Made by a program: the position numbers and the translations under genes. Below the pieces are notes generated by a model. That model saw only the letters and a program-made list of their open reading frames with translations. It searched no databases and was not told where the DNA came from. 23,523 bases of DNA from a virus: positions 1 through 23,523 of IMG/VR virus record IMGVR_UViG_3300012359_000047. One strand, written 5' to 3'. Positions 7,530 through 15,817 of the stretch are shown piece after piece; position 1 is the stretch's first letter; every line of letters begins with the position of its first letter.

Positions 7530-7701
7530 GAGGGCTGCGCCCGATCTCACGGGCGACAACTTCGATGCCGGAGCTATTCGGCACTCTGAGCGTAGGCCCC
7601 AAACCTACGGTGGTGGTAGCAAGTACACCTCTGTGGAAGGTGACAACCACGAGGAACCCACCACAGGCTCACATATGATCTCATACCCGGCTCACGGTTA
7701 G
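7504..7701 (+). CDS. Small hypothetical protein overlapping its upstream neighbour
   Basis: This is 65 residues from GTG 7504, giving MATTRSSTKRAAPDL..., with GGTGAGG a few bases upstream; GTG 7495 is an in-frame alternative. The stop is TAG 7699-7701. The N-terminus is basic, and the remainder is polar with QTYGGGSKYTSVEGDNHEEP. The 26-base overlap with the previous gene in a different frame is larger than elsewhere, so the exact start is uncertain. It is kept as a gene because it fills the only gap between two clear genes and ends 8 bases before the next ATG. Function unknown. Confidence 0.5.
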   Translation: MATTRSSTKRAAPDLTGDNFDAGAIRHSERRPQTYGGGSKYTSVEGDNHEEPTTGSHMISYPAHG

Positions 7702-7709
7702 GACAGACA

Positions 7710-8090
7710 ATGGCACGAGACAACTACGGCAGCTATGAGGCCAAGGGTGTTCCCCTCGTGCCCATGGAGCCGGAATGGGGCAACCCGGACGAAGGCAGCG
7801 CCAAGCTTCGCCAGGTGCTCGACAACTACTACGTGGACAAGACTCACCCGGACACCTGGAAGTCTGACTCGGACCCGTCCAACCCGAACCGCCGTATCCC
7901 GAAGGGATACACCCCCGAGCTCAACCAGTACGACCCGTACTGCAACTACGACGGGTACGAGGGTGGTAACAAGACTCTCGTCAACTGGGACGAGTACAAG
8001 ATTGCCGAGAGTTCGGTACTGGCTGTACCGGTCGTGTACGCGGAAGATTGCCAGACCATCGACGGACAGAACGGTAAGGAGCGCATCTGA
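7710..8090 (+). CDS. Hypothetical virion-region protein, Tyr/Asp-rich
   Basis: This is 126 residues from ATG 7710. It is hydrophilic and rich in Tyr, Asp, Asn and Pro (LDNYYVDKTHPDTW, QYDPYCNYDGYEGGN). No membrane segment or known motif is seen. The stop shares TGATG with the next start, so translation is coupled. Its place between capsid and tail genes suggests a structural or assembly role. I do not recognise the family. Confidence 0.7.
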   Translation: MARDNYGSYEAKGVPLVPMEPEWGNPDEGSAKLRQVLDNYYVDKTHPDTWKSDSDPSNPNRRIPKGYTPELNQYDPYCNYDGYEGGNKTLVNWDEYKIAESSVLAVPVVYAEDCQTIDGQNGKERI

Positions 8091-8446
8091 TGGCGACCGG
8101 AAGTACAGTAGTTAACCAGTTGAGCGCAACCTCGGCCCCCACTTCGGGCAATGGTGCGATCTGTGCAATCAGTTTTGGAGGCACAGCGGTTTTGCAAGCT
8201 TGCAAAACCTTCTACATTGAAGTAGATCTACTGGATCCCGCCAATACAGATACTCCCGCCAGTTTTGAAGTACAACTAGTTGGAGGTATCAACGCGATTT
8301 CCGTAAATATCGGCGCCGCGATCACCATGCCGGGGGTGTACACGATCATCGCAGACTCCCCCGTCACCTATTGGTCCGCCGACCTTGTGTCACTTTCGGG
8401 TGGCGTAAGCCCTCGTGTTGTAGTAAACGGTTTGGCGGGTGAATGA
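8090..8446 (+). CDS. Small beta-rich structural protein
   Basis: This is 118 residues from ATG 8090, coupled to the previous gene. Alternating hydrophobic and Ser/Thr/Gly residues (FYIEVDLLDPAN, SFEVQLVGGINAISVNIGAAI, PRVVVNGLAGE) point to a beta-sandwich, as in small virion proteins. Codon choice is noticeably richer in A and T than in its neighbours (for example AGTACAGTAGTTAACCAG), which may mark separate acquisition. The coding sequence contains a 22-bp perfect palindrome. Confidence 0.7.
   Translation: MATGSTVVNQLSATSAPTSGNGAICAISFGGTAVLQACKTFYIEVDLLDPANTDTPASFEVQLVGGINAISVNIGAAITMPGVYTIIADSPVTYWSADLVSLSGGVSPRVVVNGLAGE
8188..8209. repeat. 22-bp perfect palindrome inside a coding sequence
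   Basis: Half-site GGTTTTGCAAG (8188-8198) is followed directly by its exact reverse complement, with no spacer. It encodes the residues VLQACKT region of the small beta-rich protein. It could form a hairpin or cruciform, or be a protein binding site. Confidence 0.85.
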
Positions 8447-8751
8447 GTATGGCTCGCAAGCGCAAGGGTGTGAACTGCTCTTCGACATGTCTCACCCGGT
8501 CTCACCTGACTTTCGGCGAGTGCCTGAAGGACAAGGGCATCACTGCCATCGGGTATAAGATCAGCCGGGGTCGGGACGACCTGAACAAGACCGACCGTGA
8601 ACTCAGCGCCTTTCGTGACGCTGTGAACCAAGGCGTCATGCCCGATGGCACCACCAAGCAGAAGGTGGAAGACGCCATGATCCTGTCCAACGAGGTTGGC
8701 GCCGCATACGGTGAAGACTTCATGAAGGCTACCCCGATGGGAGATATCTAA
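8443..8751 (+). CDS. Small hypothetical virion-region protein
   Basis: This is 102 residues from ATG 8443, overlapping the previous stop as ATGA; ATG 8449 is an alternative. A basic N-terminus (MARKRKGVN) is followed by CSSTCLTRSHLTFGECL with three Cys. The remainder is helical and soluble (DLNKTDRELSAFRDAVNQG). Known examples of this kind of protein in actinophages are annotated only as hypothetical. Its position suggests an assembly or head-completion role. Function not known. Confidence 0.7.
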   Translation: MSMARKRKGVNCSSTCLTRSHLTFGECLKDKGITAIGYKISRGRDDLNKTDRELSAFRDAVNQGVMPDGTTKQKVEDAMILSNEVGAAYGEDFMKATPMGDI

Positions 8752-9125
8752 TGGCCTATGGTCAGGTCGCCACTCAGCCGGTTACTCCGGCGCCTACTAG
8801 TATTATAGGTGCTTCTCTTACCGTGGCCACTGCCACGACCCTCATCACCATCCCTGCGGGTAGAACCTGGTATGGTTCCGTGGCGGCGGAATGCTCGGCC
8901 ACTGCCACTTCCGCGAGTGCATACATCTCAACCGCAGGAGCCACCGCAGTACCTACGGCCGGAAACCTTCTTGGTGTAGACGCGGTTGGAGCTACTGGAG
9001 GCTTAGGTGATAGCAACGCCAATAGCCTGTCAGGCATCTATGTTTCCGCAGGATCTTCTTCGGCAACTCTCATCGCCACTATTGTGGGCACTGGTTCCGT
9101 TTCAGCGAACGGAATCCTTCTGTAA
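8751..9125 (+). CDS. Small Ala/Thr/Ser-rich beta structural protein
   Basis: This is 124 residues from ATG 8751, with a one-base overlap with the previous stop (TAATG). The composition is dominated by Ala, Thr, Gly, Ser and Val (ASLTVATATTLITIPAGRTW...SSSATLIATIVGTGSV), as in virion decoration or fibre domains. No Cys pair or membrane anchor of clear type is present. It ends as TAATG with the next gene. A head decoration or minor tail protein is likely by context. Confidence 0.65.
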   Translation: MAYGQVATQPVTPAPTSIIGASLTVATATTLITIPAGRTWYGSVAAECSATATSASAYISTAGATAVPTAGNLLGVDAVGATGGLGDSNANSLSGIYVSAGSSSATLIATIVGTGSVSANGILL

Positions 9126-10030
9126 TGACTCTCATCGCATCGACATTTCTTGACCTTCAGAACAGGGTCAAGCAGCTACTGTATGGCATCACCTGGAACC
9201 AGGAGCAGTTCACCTACCTGACCAACAGTATCGGTGCGGGAGACTTAACCTTTTCAGTCAACGATGCCACTGCGATCAGCCGTGGGCTGATCGAGGTTGA
9301 TTCTGAGCTGATGAACGTGCAGACGTTCAACCTTCAGACGAACACCATCACGGTATTTCCCTTCGGGCGAGGGTTCTACGGGTCTGTGGCCGCCACTCAC
9401 GCGGCCAACGCGTCGGTCATCAACAACGCCAAGTTCCCGAAGGTGCGAGTCCAAGAGTCCATCAACGATATCATCAATGAGGTGTACCCCACCTTGTTCG
9501 CGGTGCTCAGCACCAACCTCACCAAGAACGCGGTGCAGTACGGCTATCCGCTCCCGGCAACTGCTGATGAAATCCTCAATGTCAACTACGCAGTTATCGG
9601 CCCGTCTCAGATCGCCCCGAGCATGCGCCGTTGGCGCTTCGATCCCAATGCGGATCCTGCCGTGTTCCCCACTGGCAAGTCCGTCAACCTGCTGGAGGAA
9701 GTCACTCCTGGTCGTACTATGAGGGTGACTTACATTGGCCAGCCTTCCAATTTGGTGAACGACACGGACGGTTTCGCCGCCGTGTCCGGCCTGCCGGAGA
9801 CTGCCAAGGACGCCATCGTGTACGGTGCCGCTGCCAAGCTCATGGTGGCCTACGATGCGGCCCGTCTCCAGATGGACAGCGTGGAAGCCACTGAGCGTGC
9901 TGCGGTGACGCAGCCTACCAGCGCTTCGAACACCAGCAAGTACTTCATGGCCATCTATCAGAATCGGCTGGAGCTTGAAGGCAAGAAACTCCGTGACCGC
10001 TACCCGACGTACGGAACTCAGCTTAGCTAA
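9125..10030 (+). CDS. Head-tail connector-like structural protein
   Basis: This is 301 residues from ATG 9125. Residues 1-28 are helical. Residues 30-100 form a beta module (LTNSIGAGDLTFSVNDA..., IEVDSELMNVQTF, TVFPFGRGFYGSVAATHAANASV). Residues 105-300 alternate helices and strands, including VRVQESINDIINEVYP and a long C-terminal helix before RDRYPTYG. The same beta module recurs near the N-terminus of the next protein. Its place between small head genes and tail genes fits a connector or tail-tube component in a short-tailed phage. The exact role is inferred. Confidence 0.75.
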   Translation: MTLIASTFLDLQNRVKQLLYGITWNQEQFTYLTNSIGAGDLTFSVNDATAISRGLIEVDSELMNVQTFNLQTNTITVFPFGRGFYGSVAATHAANASVINNAKFPKVRVQESINDIINEVYPTLFAVLSTNLTKNAVQYGYPLPATADEILNVNYAVIGPSQIAPSMRRWRFDPNADPAVFPTGKSVNLLEEVTPGRTMRVTYIGQPSNLVNDTDGFAAVSGLPETAKDAIVYGAAAKLMVAYDAARLQMDSVEATERAAVTQPTSASNTSKYFMAIYQNRLELEGKKLRDRYPTYGTQLS

Positions 10031-10039
10031 GGAGCTAAC

Positions 10040-11464
10040 ATGGCCGGTCCTGGGCAAGCCAGGTTCTACAGCAGCACCTTTGTTCAGACCTCTCTGGCGT
10101 CTGGCATCTCCTCTGGTGCCACCACGTTCAACGTCGGCACCACGACCGGTGCTTCTGGCACGCCGTTCGTTGTGTCTGTGGACCAGAACTCCGCATCAGA
10201 AGAGCTGATGCTGGTCACCAACGTGTCCGGTCTCACCTACACGGTAACTCGTGGCATTGGTGGAACCTCTGCGCAGTCTCACAACAACGGCGCCTCTGTG
10301 GTGCACGTCATGTACGCGCAGGACTTGACTGACGCCTCCGCCCACATCGGCGCCTTCGACGCTGTACACGGCCTCTCTAGCGGCTCCCTGGTGGTCGGTA
10401 CGACCGACACCCAGACCCTCACGAACAAGTCGCTCACAAGCCCTACCCTGACGACGCCGAACATCACTACTCCGACCATCACTGGTACTACCACTGCGGG
10501 TACCATCAACAGTGCGGCACTGACTTCTTCGGCTCTGGTCACAGCCGTGGACTTCTTCCCCACAGGCTTGACTGGAGCCGGGTCGAACACCCGGTACGTA
10601 GGTGGTACATTCAATGCCGCCCCCACCTCAGGCACCTTCTCCACGGGAGACTGGGTGGTGGACAGGGCCGGACTGATCTGGATCTGCACGGCGGCAGGTA
10701 CGCCGGGTACGTGGGTCTCTCTGGTCAACACGTCTGCCACGCAGACGCTCTCCAACAAGACTATCGCAGCTGGTGTTTTCACTGGCAGTGGTTCTGGCAC
10801 AGGCAACATCGCCCTGGGTGGATACTTCCAAGGCCTTGAGTTCATCACGGCGGGGCTCACCGGAGCCACGGCCTCCGCCGCATTCGTGGGTGGCACTACG
10901 GGTGGCCCTCCCGTCAGCGGCACCTTCGCCTTGGGCAACTTCATCGTCGACCAGCAGGGCAACATCTGGGTGTGCATCAGTGCGGGCACCCCCGGCTCGT
11001 GGGCTCCTGTGGGAGGTGCGCAGAACATTGCTGCGGCCCCTATCTCCACAGGTACCGCCAGCACTGCGTCCTCCGGCACTACTGACACGATTGACGCGGT
11101 GCTAGGTAACTATCAGTTCTCTGCAACAGCAGGGCGCAGGTACCGGGTTGTCGCGGCCAACATGTTCGGCAACGGTAGCGTCGCTGCGGACACCTTTGCA
11201 GTTCGGGTCAGAGACTCAGCGAGCGCATCCACCCCCACCACCGCAAGCACCGCTGTTATCGACAGCGGTTGGACTTGTAACACGACCGGATCTTCTGGCC
11301 GTTCGATCATCACCATGGAAGACACTTTCGTGGCAGGTGTCAGCGGCACCCACACCTTGGCGCTGTTCACGCAACGTATTTCTGGAACAGGTGTGTTGAC
11401 CGTTGTCGCCCCGCCTGGTACAGGCCTCCGCAAGCTTTGGGCTGAAGACCTCGGCATCGGATAA
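10040..11464 (+). CDS. Modular tail fibre / receptor-binding protein
   Basis: This is 474 residues from ATG 10040, with AAGGAG upstream. Residues 13-92 repeat the beta module of the preceding protein (TTFNV..., SEELMLVT, TVTRGIGGTSAQSHNNGASV). Two TQTL(T/S)NK(S/T) elements follow, at about 124-131 and 234-241; these are common in trimeric phage fibres. Two related modules lie at about 172-228 and 265-326, each with GLTGA...VGGT...P.SGTF..G...VD..G.IW.C..AGTPG.W. Residues of about 330-474 look like a jelly-roll head (YQFSATAGRRYRVVAANMF, GTHTLALFTQR). Adhesion to the host surface is the likely role. Confidence 0.85.
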   Translation: MAGPGQARFYSSTFVQTSLASGISSGATTFNVGTTTGASGTPFVVSVDQNSASEELMLVTNVSGLTYTVTRGIGGTSAQSHNNGASVVHVMYAQDLTDASAHIGAFDAVHGLSSGSLVVGTTDTQTLTNKSLTSPTLTTPNITTPTITGTTTAGTINSAALTSSALVTAVDFFPTGLTGAGSNTRYVGGTFNAAPTSGTFSTGDWVVDRAGLIWICTAAGTPGTWVSLVNTSATQTLSNKTIAAGVFTGSGSGTGNIALGGYFQGLEFITAGLTGATASAAFVGGTTGGPPVSGTFALGNFIVDQQGNIWVCISAGTPGSWAPVGGAQNIAAAPISTGTASTASSGTTDTIDAVLGNYQFSATAGRRYRVVAANMFGNGSVAADTFAVRVRDSASASTPTTASTAVIDSGWTCNTTGSSGRSIITMEDTFVAGVSGTHTLALFTQRISGTGVLTVVAPPGTGLRKLWAEDLGIG

Positions 11465-11473
11465 GGACGCCTG

Positions 11474-13453
11474 ATGGCAAACATTCCCGGACCAATGGTC
11501 GTAAACCCGCTGTCTGGCGGGACGTTCAATGGGCCTCCCCGTCTTGGTGGGGAGACCAGCTCTGCCACGTCCGCATATGTCAAGTCCACAGTGGCCTATG
11601 ACTACGCCCTGGCGGGCATTCCGTTCCTGTCTGGTGTGTCCAACCGGAACAGCTACTTCCGCCGTCGTTACACTCGTGACCTCCAGCAGATCACGAAGGC
11701 TCAGTTCGACAACGGCCAGTTCGTAGGCGAGCAGTCCTTCACTGGCTGGTGGCTGCGAAGTGGCATGTCCTTCCATGGCGGAGCTGGTATCCTATACAGC
11801 GACACTGGTCAGGACACCTCTCTGGCCATCAGGTACTACGACAGCTACGGGATCAACCCGTGGACCGTCAACCAGATGAAGCTGCTCAACACCACCAACC
11901 AGGCGCTGGCCTCAGCCAACACCAACCTCTTCATCCGAGGGATCAACGTCGGCGGAACCGACTACCTTCTGTGCGCGGATGGCACCAACCTGAAGAGGCT
12001 CACGGGCACTGCCACCAGCCTGACGTACACCGTCACTGGTATGACCGGCACGATCTCGTCCATCACAGACGATGGCACCAACTACTACGTGGCCACCACG
12101 AGTGGTGTGTACTCTGGTCCGCTGACCAACGGTGTGGCGGGTACTCTGTACTACACCACCAACGGATCCGCCAACATCACCTTGGCCTACGTCAAGGGTC
12201 GCCTCGTGGCGACACAGGACAACTACGTGTTCATTGGTCTCCCGATAAGTTCTACTCTTGCCCCGAGCGGAGGCGGAGCGAACAGCAACTTCCATCACCT
12301 CAATGCCTCGTGGGTGTGGAACTCCATCGATGATGGCCCTACAGCCATCTACTACGCCGGATCTGCCGGGGCTTTATCCCAGATCTGGTACACCTCAGTG
12401 GACAACACAGGTGCGGTACCTGCCATTACTGCTGGTGTCATCGCGGCTGAGATGCCGCGAGGCGAGATCATCAACCAGATCTACGGCTACCTACAGACGT
12501 TCGTCGGCATCGCCACGAACAAGGGCTTCCGGGTGGGTACGTACACCACCAACGGACTGATCTACGGCCAGCTCCTATGGAGCTCGGACCCCAACCTGCC
12601 CGGTTCCAGTACAGGCATCACCGCCTTCGACCGGTTCATGTTTACCGGAACCAATGCCAACATCAACGGGCAGTCTGGTCTGGTCCGTATCGACCTCGGT
12701 ACCACGACCACCGGCTCCGCTCCGAACTCCAGCTATGCCTACGCCAAAGACATCTCCGCCCACGTATCAGGCAACGTGACCTCAGCAGCCACGCTGGGGA
12801 ACTCACAGCTTGTGGCCGTATCCATCCTAGGCCAGGGCGTGTATGTGCAGAGCCCCACTCTGCTGGAGACCTCAGGTGCATTCGTCACTTCCCGTATCAG
12901 ATACAATACCACAGAGCCGAAGTTGTTCAAGTTCCTTTCTCTGAGGTGCCCTAACGCTTTCTCTGGGTCAATTGGAATTGCTGTGTCCGACCCTACGGGG
13001 GCCACGAATACGGTGACCACCATTGACCAGAATACATTCTCCCTGAGCAATATAGGGCTACGAAACCCCACCTCTGCTCAGGAATGGATTTCCCTCACGT
13101 TCACCCTCAACCAGGGAACTACCACTGCCGGACCTACTCTCAACACCTGGCAGGTAAAGGGGTATCCGGGAACCACCCGGCAACGGCTTATCACCGTGCC
13201 ATTCTTGATGTTCGACTTCGAGAAGGACAAGTTCGGACAGACGCAAGGCCAGCGGGGGGCTGCTTGGCCGATCCTTCAGCAGTTCGAGGCGTTTGCCACC
13301 GCAGGAGACATCGTGTTGTTCCAGGATCTGAATACCGGGGAGAACCTTCTGGTCATCATCAACGATGCAGAGTTCGAAATGCTTGCACCCCCCCAGCCTC
13401 AAGAGGAAGGTATTGGGGGATACCTGACCGTGTCGCTGCTAACGGTCCCATAA
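11474..13453 (+). CDS. Large beta-rich tail protein
   Basis: This is 659 residues from ATG 11474, with AAGGACG upstream, and it is the longest gene in the window. It is Gly/Thr/Ser/Asn-rich with repeated short strands of beta-propeller type (TNYYVATTSGVYSGPL, GNSQLVAVSILGQGVYV). The C-terminal 130 residues appear to form separate beta domains ending in PQPQEEGIGGYLTVSLLTVP. There is no coiled coil, so it is not a tape measure. By size and position it may be the tail tube/nozzle protein or a second adhesin. Family not identified with certainty. Confidence 0.8.
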   Translation: MANIPGPMVVNPLSGGTFNGPPRLGGETSSATSAYVKSTVAYDYALAGIPFLSGVSNRNSYFRRRYTRDLQQITKAQFDNGQFVGEQSFTGWWLRSGMSFHGGAGILYSDTGQDTSLAIRYYDSYGINPWTVNQMKLLNTTNQALASANTNLFIRGINVGGTDYLLCADGTNLKRLTGTATSLTYTVTGMTGTISSITDDGTNYYVATTSGVYSGPLTNGVAGTLYYTTNGSANITLAYVKGRLVATQDNYVFIGLPISSTLAPSGGGANSNFHHLNASWVWNSIDDGPTAIYYAGSAGALSQIWYTSVDNTGAVPAITAGVIAAEMPRGEIINQIYGYLQTFVGIATNKGFRVGTYTTNGLIYGQLLWSSDPNLPGSSTGITAFDRFMFTGTNANINGQSGLVRIDLGTTTTGSAPNSSYAYAKDISAHVSGNVTSAATLGNSQLVAVSILGQGVYVQSPTLLETSGAFVTSRIRYNTTEPKLFKFLSLRCPNAFSGSIGIAVSDPTGATNTVTTIDQNTFSLSNIGLRNPTSAQEWISLTFTLNQGTTTAGPTLNTWQVKGYPGTTRQRLITVPFLMFDFEKDKFGQTQGQRGAAWPILQQFEAFATAGDIVLFQDLNTGENLLVIINDAEFEMLAPPQPQEEGIGGYLTVSLLTVP

Positions 13454-13466
13454 ACTAGGGGAACTA

Positions 13467-13778
13467 GTGAATTCATCTGCTCTAGCCGAGTGGGCCTTGT
13501 TTGGTTTCGGGGCCATCGTCACCCTCTTGGGTGTCGTCGCCGCCAAACAAGTCCCGAAGCTGTTCAAAGGCAAATCCATTCAGAACGTGGTGGACAGTGC
13601 CAACGCCATTATCGAGATGTACGAGAAGCACGTCAGTGCTCTCGAACTCAAAGTAGATTCTCTGGAGAAAGAAGTCTCGGCTCTTACCGCCAAGCTGGAC
13701 GAGACCTTGAAAGCCAACAGCGTTCTTCAGCGGATGCTAGCGGCCAGTCCGGCCATCAATCTGCCGGAGGTGAAATGA
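13467..13778 (+). CDS. Small membrane protein with coiled coil, lysis cassette
   Basis: This is 103 residues from GTG 13467, with GGGGAA upstream. One membrane helix covers residues 8-27 (EWALFGFGAIVTLLGVVAAK). A long coiled coil follows from about 45 to 90 (IEMYEKHVSALELKVDSLEKEVSALTAK, broken here at 28 residues only in the protein, not by a gap). It lies two genes before the endolysin and overlaps the next start as ATGA. A holin-accessory, antiholin or membrane-tethered lysis protein is plausible. No diagnostic motif is seen. Confidence 0.7.
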   Translation: MNSSALAEWALFGFGAIVTLLGVVAAKQVPKLFKGKSIQNVVDSANAIIEMYEKHVSALELKVDSLEKEVSALTAKLDETLKANSVLQRMLAASPAINLPEVK

Positions 13779-14038
13779 GCAGGTTCCGTTCTGAGTCTCG
13801 GTTCATGGACCCCCATGATCCTGCCAAGAGCCAGGTCCGACCTATCCTCCCGTTCTTCGTGGTGAACAGCACGGTGGATGGATCCTTGGCGGAAGCCAAG
13901 GGCCACGGGTTCTACTTCTCCTTGGACCACGAGGAAGCACTCCTCGGCCACACCAACATATCCCGACTCGGAGCTTACCGCCGTGGCTTCCGAAAGAGCG
14001 GGCCGGAAATCGGCGAAGGAAAGAATGTGAACGGATGA
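13775..14038 (+). CDS. Small hypothetical protein before endolysin
   Basis: This is 87 residues from ATG 13775, with GGAGG 5 bases upstream. The start overlaps the previous stop as ATGA, and the stop overlaps the endolysin start in the same way. The sequence is soluble and polar (PFFVVNSTVDGSLAEAKGHG, FYFSLDHEEALLG), with Arg/Lys-rich ends. No membrane helix is present. Its function is unknown. Perfect coupling on both sides supports it as a real gene. Confidence 0.75.
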   Translation: MSRFRSESRFMDPHDPAKSQVRPILPFFVVNSTVDGSLAEAKGHGFYFSLDHEEALLGHTNISRLGAYRRGFRKSGPEIGEGKNVNG

Positions 14039-14952
14039 GTCCTATCATCTTTCCCGATGTGTCCAACTATCAGCGAGGGCTGGTTATCCAGCCAGGTACC
14101 GTCTTCGTCTGGGCCAAGGCCACGGAAGGCACCACCTACAGAGACGACACGTACCCGGGCTTCAAGGTCCAGGCTGCCAAGGTGGGTGCCGAGTTCGGAG
14201 CCTACCACTTCCTCCACTCCGGGGACGGGTCCGCTCAGGCGGACTTCGCCTTCTCGGTTGTGGGCAAGGGTGTCCCGCTGACGCTGGACGTTGAGCCCAC
14301 CGGAACGAGCTACCCGACCGTCGCAGACGTGAAAGCCTTCACAGCCCGCTACAGGGCCTTGGGAGGCACCTGTGAGGTAATGTACTACCCCAAGTGGTAC
14401 TGGGCCTCCCAGGGCTCTCCTAGCCTGTCTGGGCTAGGTCTTAAGCTCGTATCGTCCGGCTACCCTGCCGGGTACACAGACAACTCTGGCAACTGGGACC
14501 CGTACGGTGGGCTCACGCCCTTCCAGTGGCAGTTCTCCGACAGCTACGAGTACGGCGGCATGAGGGTGGACTTCAACGCCTTCAAGGGCACTCTCGATCA
14601 GTACCTTGTCGCCATCGGCGCCAAGACTGTGGCGCCTCCGCCTCCCGTCACACCCCCGACTACGTCCTTGGAGGACGACGACATGCAGCAGGTTGAATCC
14701 CTCAGCGTCCACCCGGACAGCTACGTCTACACTACCATGAACAAGAGCCACTTCAGGCTGGCCATCGACGGCTTCGGCAAGAACGCCACTGTGCGTGTCG
14801 TTGTGTTCGACGGCCCGTCCGCCCTGGTCTATGACGACCTGATTCTGGTCAAGGGTTTCCACGACATCGCCATCGATTCTGCCCACACCTCGCACGTCAC
14901 TGTGCAGCGCATCGACTCGGGTGAGTTCCCGATCGGTGTCGGTGCCTACTAG
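14035..14952 (+). CDS. Endolysin, GH25 muramidase
   Basis: This is 305 residues from ATG 14035. Residues 1-195 are a glycoside hydrolase 25 domain: PDVSNYQ (Asp8), AKATEGTTYRD, GAYHFLH, LDVEPTG with Asp85 and Glu87 as the catalytic pair, PFQWQFSD and VDFNAF. It would cut the beta-1,4 bond between MurNAc and GlcNAc in the host wall. A Pro-rich linker (PPPPVTPPTT, about 201-210) leads to a C-terminal domain of about 90 residues that probably binds the cell wall. No signal peptide is present, so release depends on a holin, and the next gene is the best candidate. Confidence 0.92.
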   Translation: MSPIIFPDVSNYQRGLVIQPGTVFVWAKATEGTTYRDDTYPGFKVQAAKVGAEFGAYHFLHSGDGSAQADFAFSVVGKGVPLTLDVEPTGTSYPTVADVKAFTARYRALGGTCEVMYYPKWYWASQGSPSLSGLGLKLVSSGYPAGYTDNSGNWDPYGGLTPFQWQFSDSYEYGGMRVDFNAFKGTLDQYLVAIGAKTVAPPPPVTPPTTSLEDDDMQQVESLSVHPDSYVYTTMNKSHFRLAIDGFGKNATVRVVVFDGPSALVYDDLILVKGFHDIAIDSAHTSHVTVQRIDSGEFPIGVGAY

Positions 14953-14960
14953 GAGACACT

Positions 14961-15275
14961 ATGCTGGATCGGTTTGCCAAATGGTTCGCCAGCGCTGCGG
15001 GTGTCTGGCAGACCGTATTCATCTGCCTCTCCTGGGTCGGCGTGGAGAAGGTCTTCCCGAGCTCAGACCCCAACGGGCTGGTGCTATTGTACGTGCTGAC
15101 CATCTACTCGGCTGTCACTCAGCCGATATTGGCCTACTCCAACAGGCTCGACACTGAGCAAGGAGCTGCCATCCTCAAGCACCTCGGGGATGTCTTAGAT
15201 CGCGTAGCCGCCATGGAAGCAGCGATCCTAGAAGACACCGAGGCGATTCAAAACACCCCTTCGAAGGAGAACTAA
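14961..15275 (+). CDS. Holin-like protein (DUF1003-like two-helix membrane protein)
   Basis: This is 104 residues from ATG 14961, preceded by AGGAG. Two membrane helices are visible: WQTVFICLSWVGVEKVF and LVLLYVLTIYSAVTQPILAY, separated by a short turn. The ending YSAVTQPILAYSNR is the pattern of DUF1003-like proteins in actinophage lysis cassettes. The C-terminal 45 residues are soluble and amphipathic (ILKHLGDVLDRVAAMEAAIL). Its position immediately after the endolysin supports holin function; biochemical proof is lacking for this family in general. Confidence 0.75.
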   Translation: MLDRFAKWFASAAGVWQTVFICLSWVGVEKVFPSSDPNGLVLLYVLTIYSAVTQPILAYSNRLDTEQGAAILKHLGDVLDRVAAMEAAILEDTEAIQNTPSKEN

Positions 15276-15611
15276 ATGTCTGGTACCGACGATATCAACC
15301 TCACTACCACGGCTGTACTCACGGCGGCCTACACGATCACCGCACAGGACTACGTGATCTTCTACGACCCGACCAACGCGTACGTCATCACTCTTCCGGC
15401 TGCCTCGGCAGCTCTTAAGGGGCGCAACTATGTGTTCATTCAGACCGTCAGCAACGCTGGTCAGGTGACTCTCAAGTCAGCGGGTGGCACTGTCAACGGT
15501 GCCGCTGCTGGTACCGGCCAGATCGTCACGGCCTCGAAGATCGGCACGTTCGACATGTACTGTGACGGAACCAACTGGTGGGGTGGCAACAGCCCGACCA
15601 CGCTTCTCTAG
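15276..15611 (+). CDS. Small fibre-domain structural protein
   Basis: This is 111 residues from ATG 15276, directly after the previous stop TAA, with GAAGGAG upstream. The pattern ITLPAASAALKGRNYVFIQTVSN...VTLKSAGGTVNGAA...FDMYCDGTNWWGG is that of beta-rich C-terminal domains found on phage tail fibres (TLPAAS...VTL...G...DGTNWW). Here it stands as a separate short protein. It could be a detachable fibre tip or a virion decoration. It is the last gene of the plus-strand block, next to the terminator. Confidence 0.7.
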   Translation: MSGTDDINLTTTAVLTAAYTITAQDYVIFYDPTNAYVITLPAASAALKGRNYVFIQTVSNAGQVTLKSAGGTVNGAAAGTGQIVTASKIGTFDMYCDGTNWWGGNSPTTLL

Positions 15612-15626
15612 ACAAAAGCAAGAAGA

Positions 15627-15648
15627 CCCCCTCCCTTTCGGGAGGGGG
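15627..15648. terminator. Bidirectional terminator between convergent blocks
   Basis: A perfect 9-bp stem, CCCCCTCCC (15627-15635) with GGGAGGGGG (15640-15648), surrounds loop TTTC. It lies 16 bases after the last plus gene and 14 bases after the end of the last minus gene. On the minus strand it is followed by the T-rich TCTTCTTGCTTTTGT, so it is strongest for the leftward operon. On the plus strand only CTATTGT follows. Confidence 0.85.
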
Positions 15649-15661
15649 CTATTGTGCGTTG

Positions 15662-15817
15662 TCAGCTCTTACGGGGCTTCGGGTCTACGGGAGCCGGGTC
15701 CTTCGTGGCCTTGTCATACGGAGTGTTCTCTGGCTGGTGGGTCGGAAGGTTCCGGATGACTTCCTTCTCTTCCTTGGAGAAGGGCTGGTCCTTGTCCTTG
15801 TCCTTGTCCTTGCTCAC
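15662..15817 (-). CDS. Tiny Lys/Asp-rich protein C
   Basis: This is 51 residues from GTG 15817, whose GTGA overlaps the previous stop; AAGGGG is the ribosome binding site. The N-terminus MSKDKDKDKDQPF is encoded by four perfect copies of a hexamer (GTCCTT on the plus strand, 15788-15811). The rest is hydrophilic and Pro-rich (PTHQPENTPYDKATKDPAPV). It is probably disordered. It is the last of three similar tiny genes after the polymerase and ends just before the terminator. Function unknown. Confidence 0.7.
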   Translation of the reverse strand: MSKDKDKDKDQPFSKEEKEVIRNLPTHQPENTPYDKATKDPAPVDPKPRKS

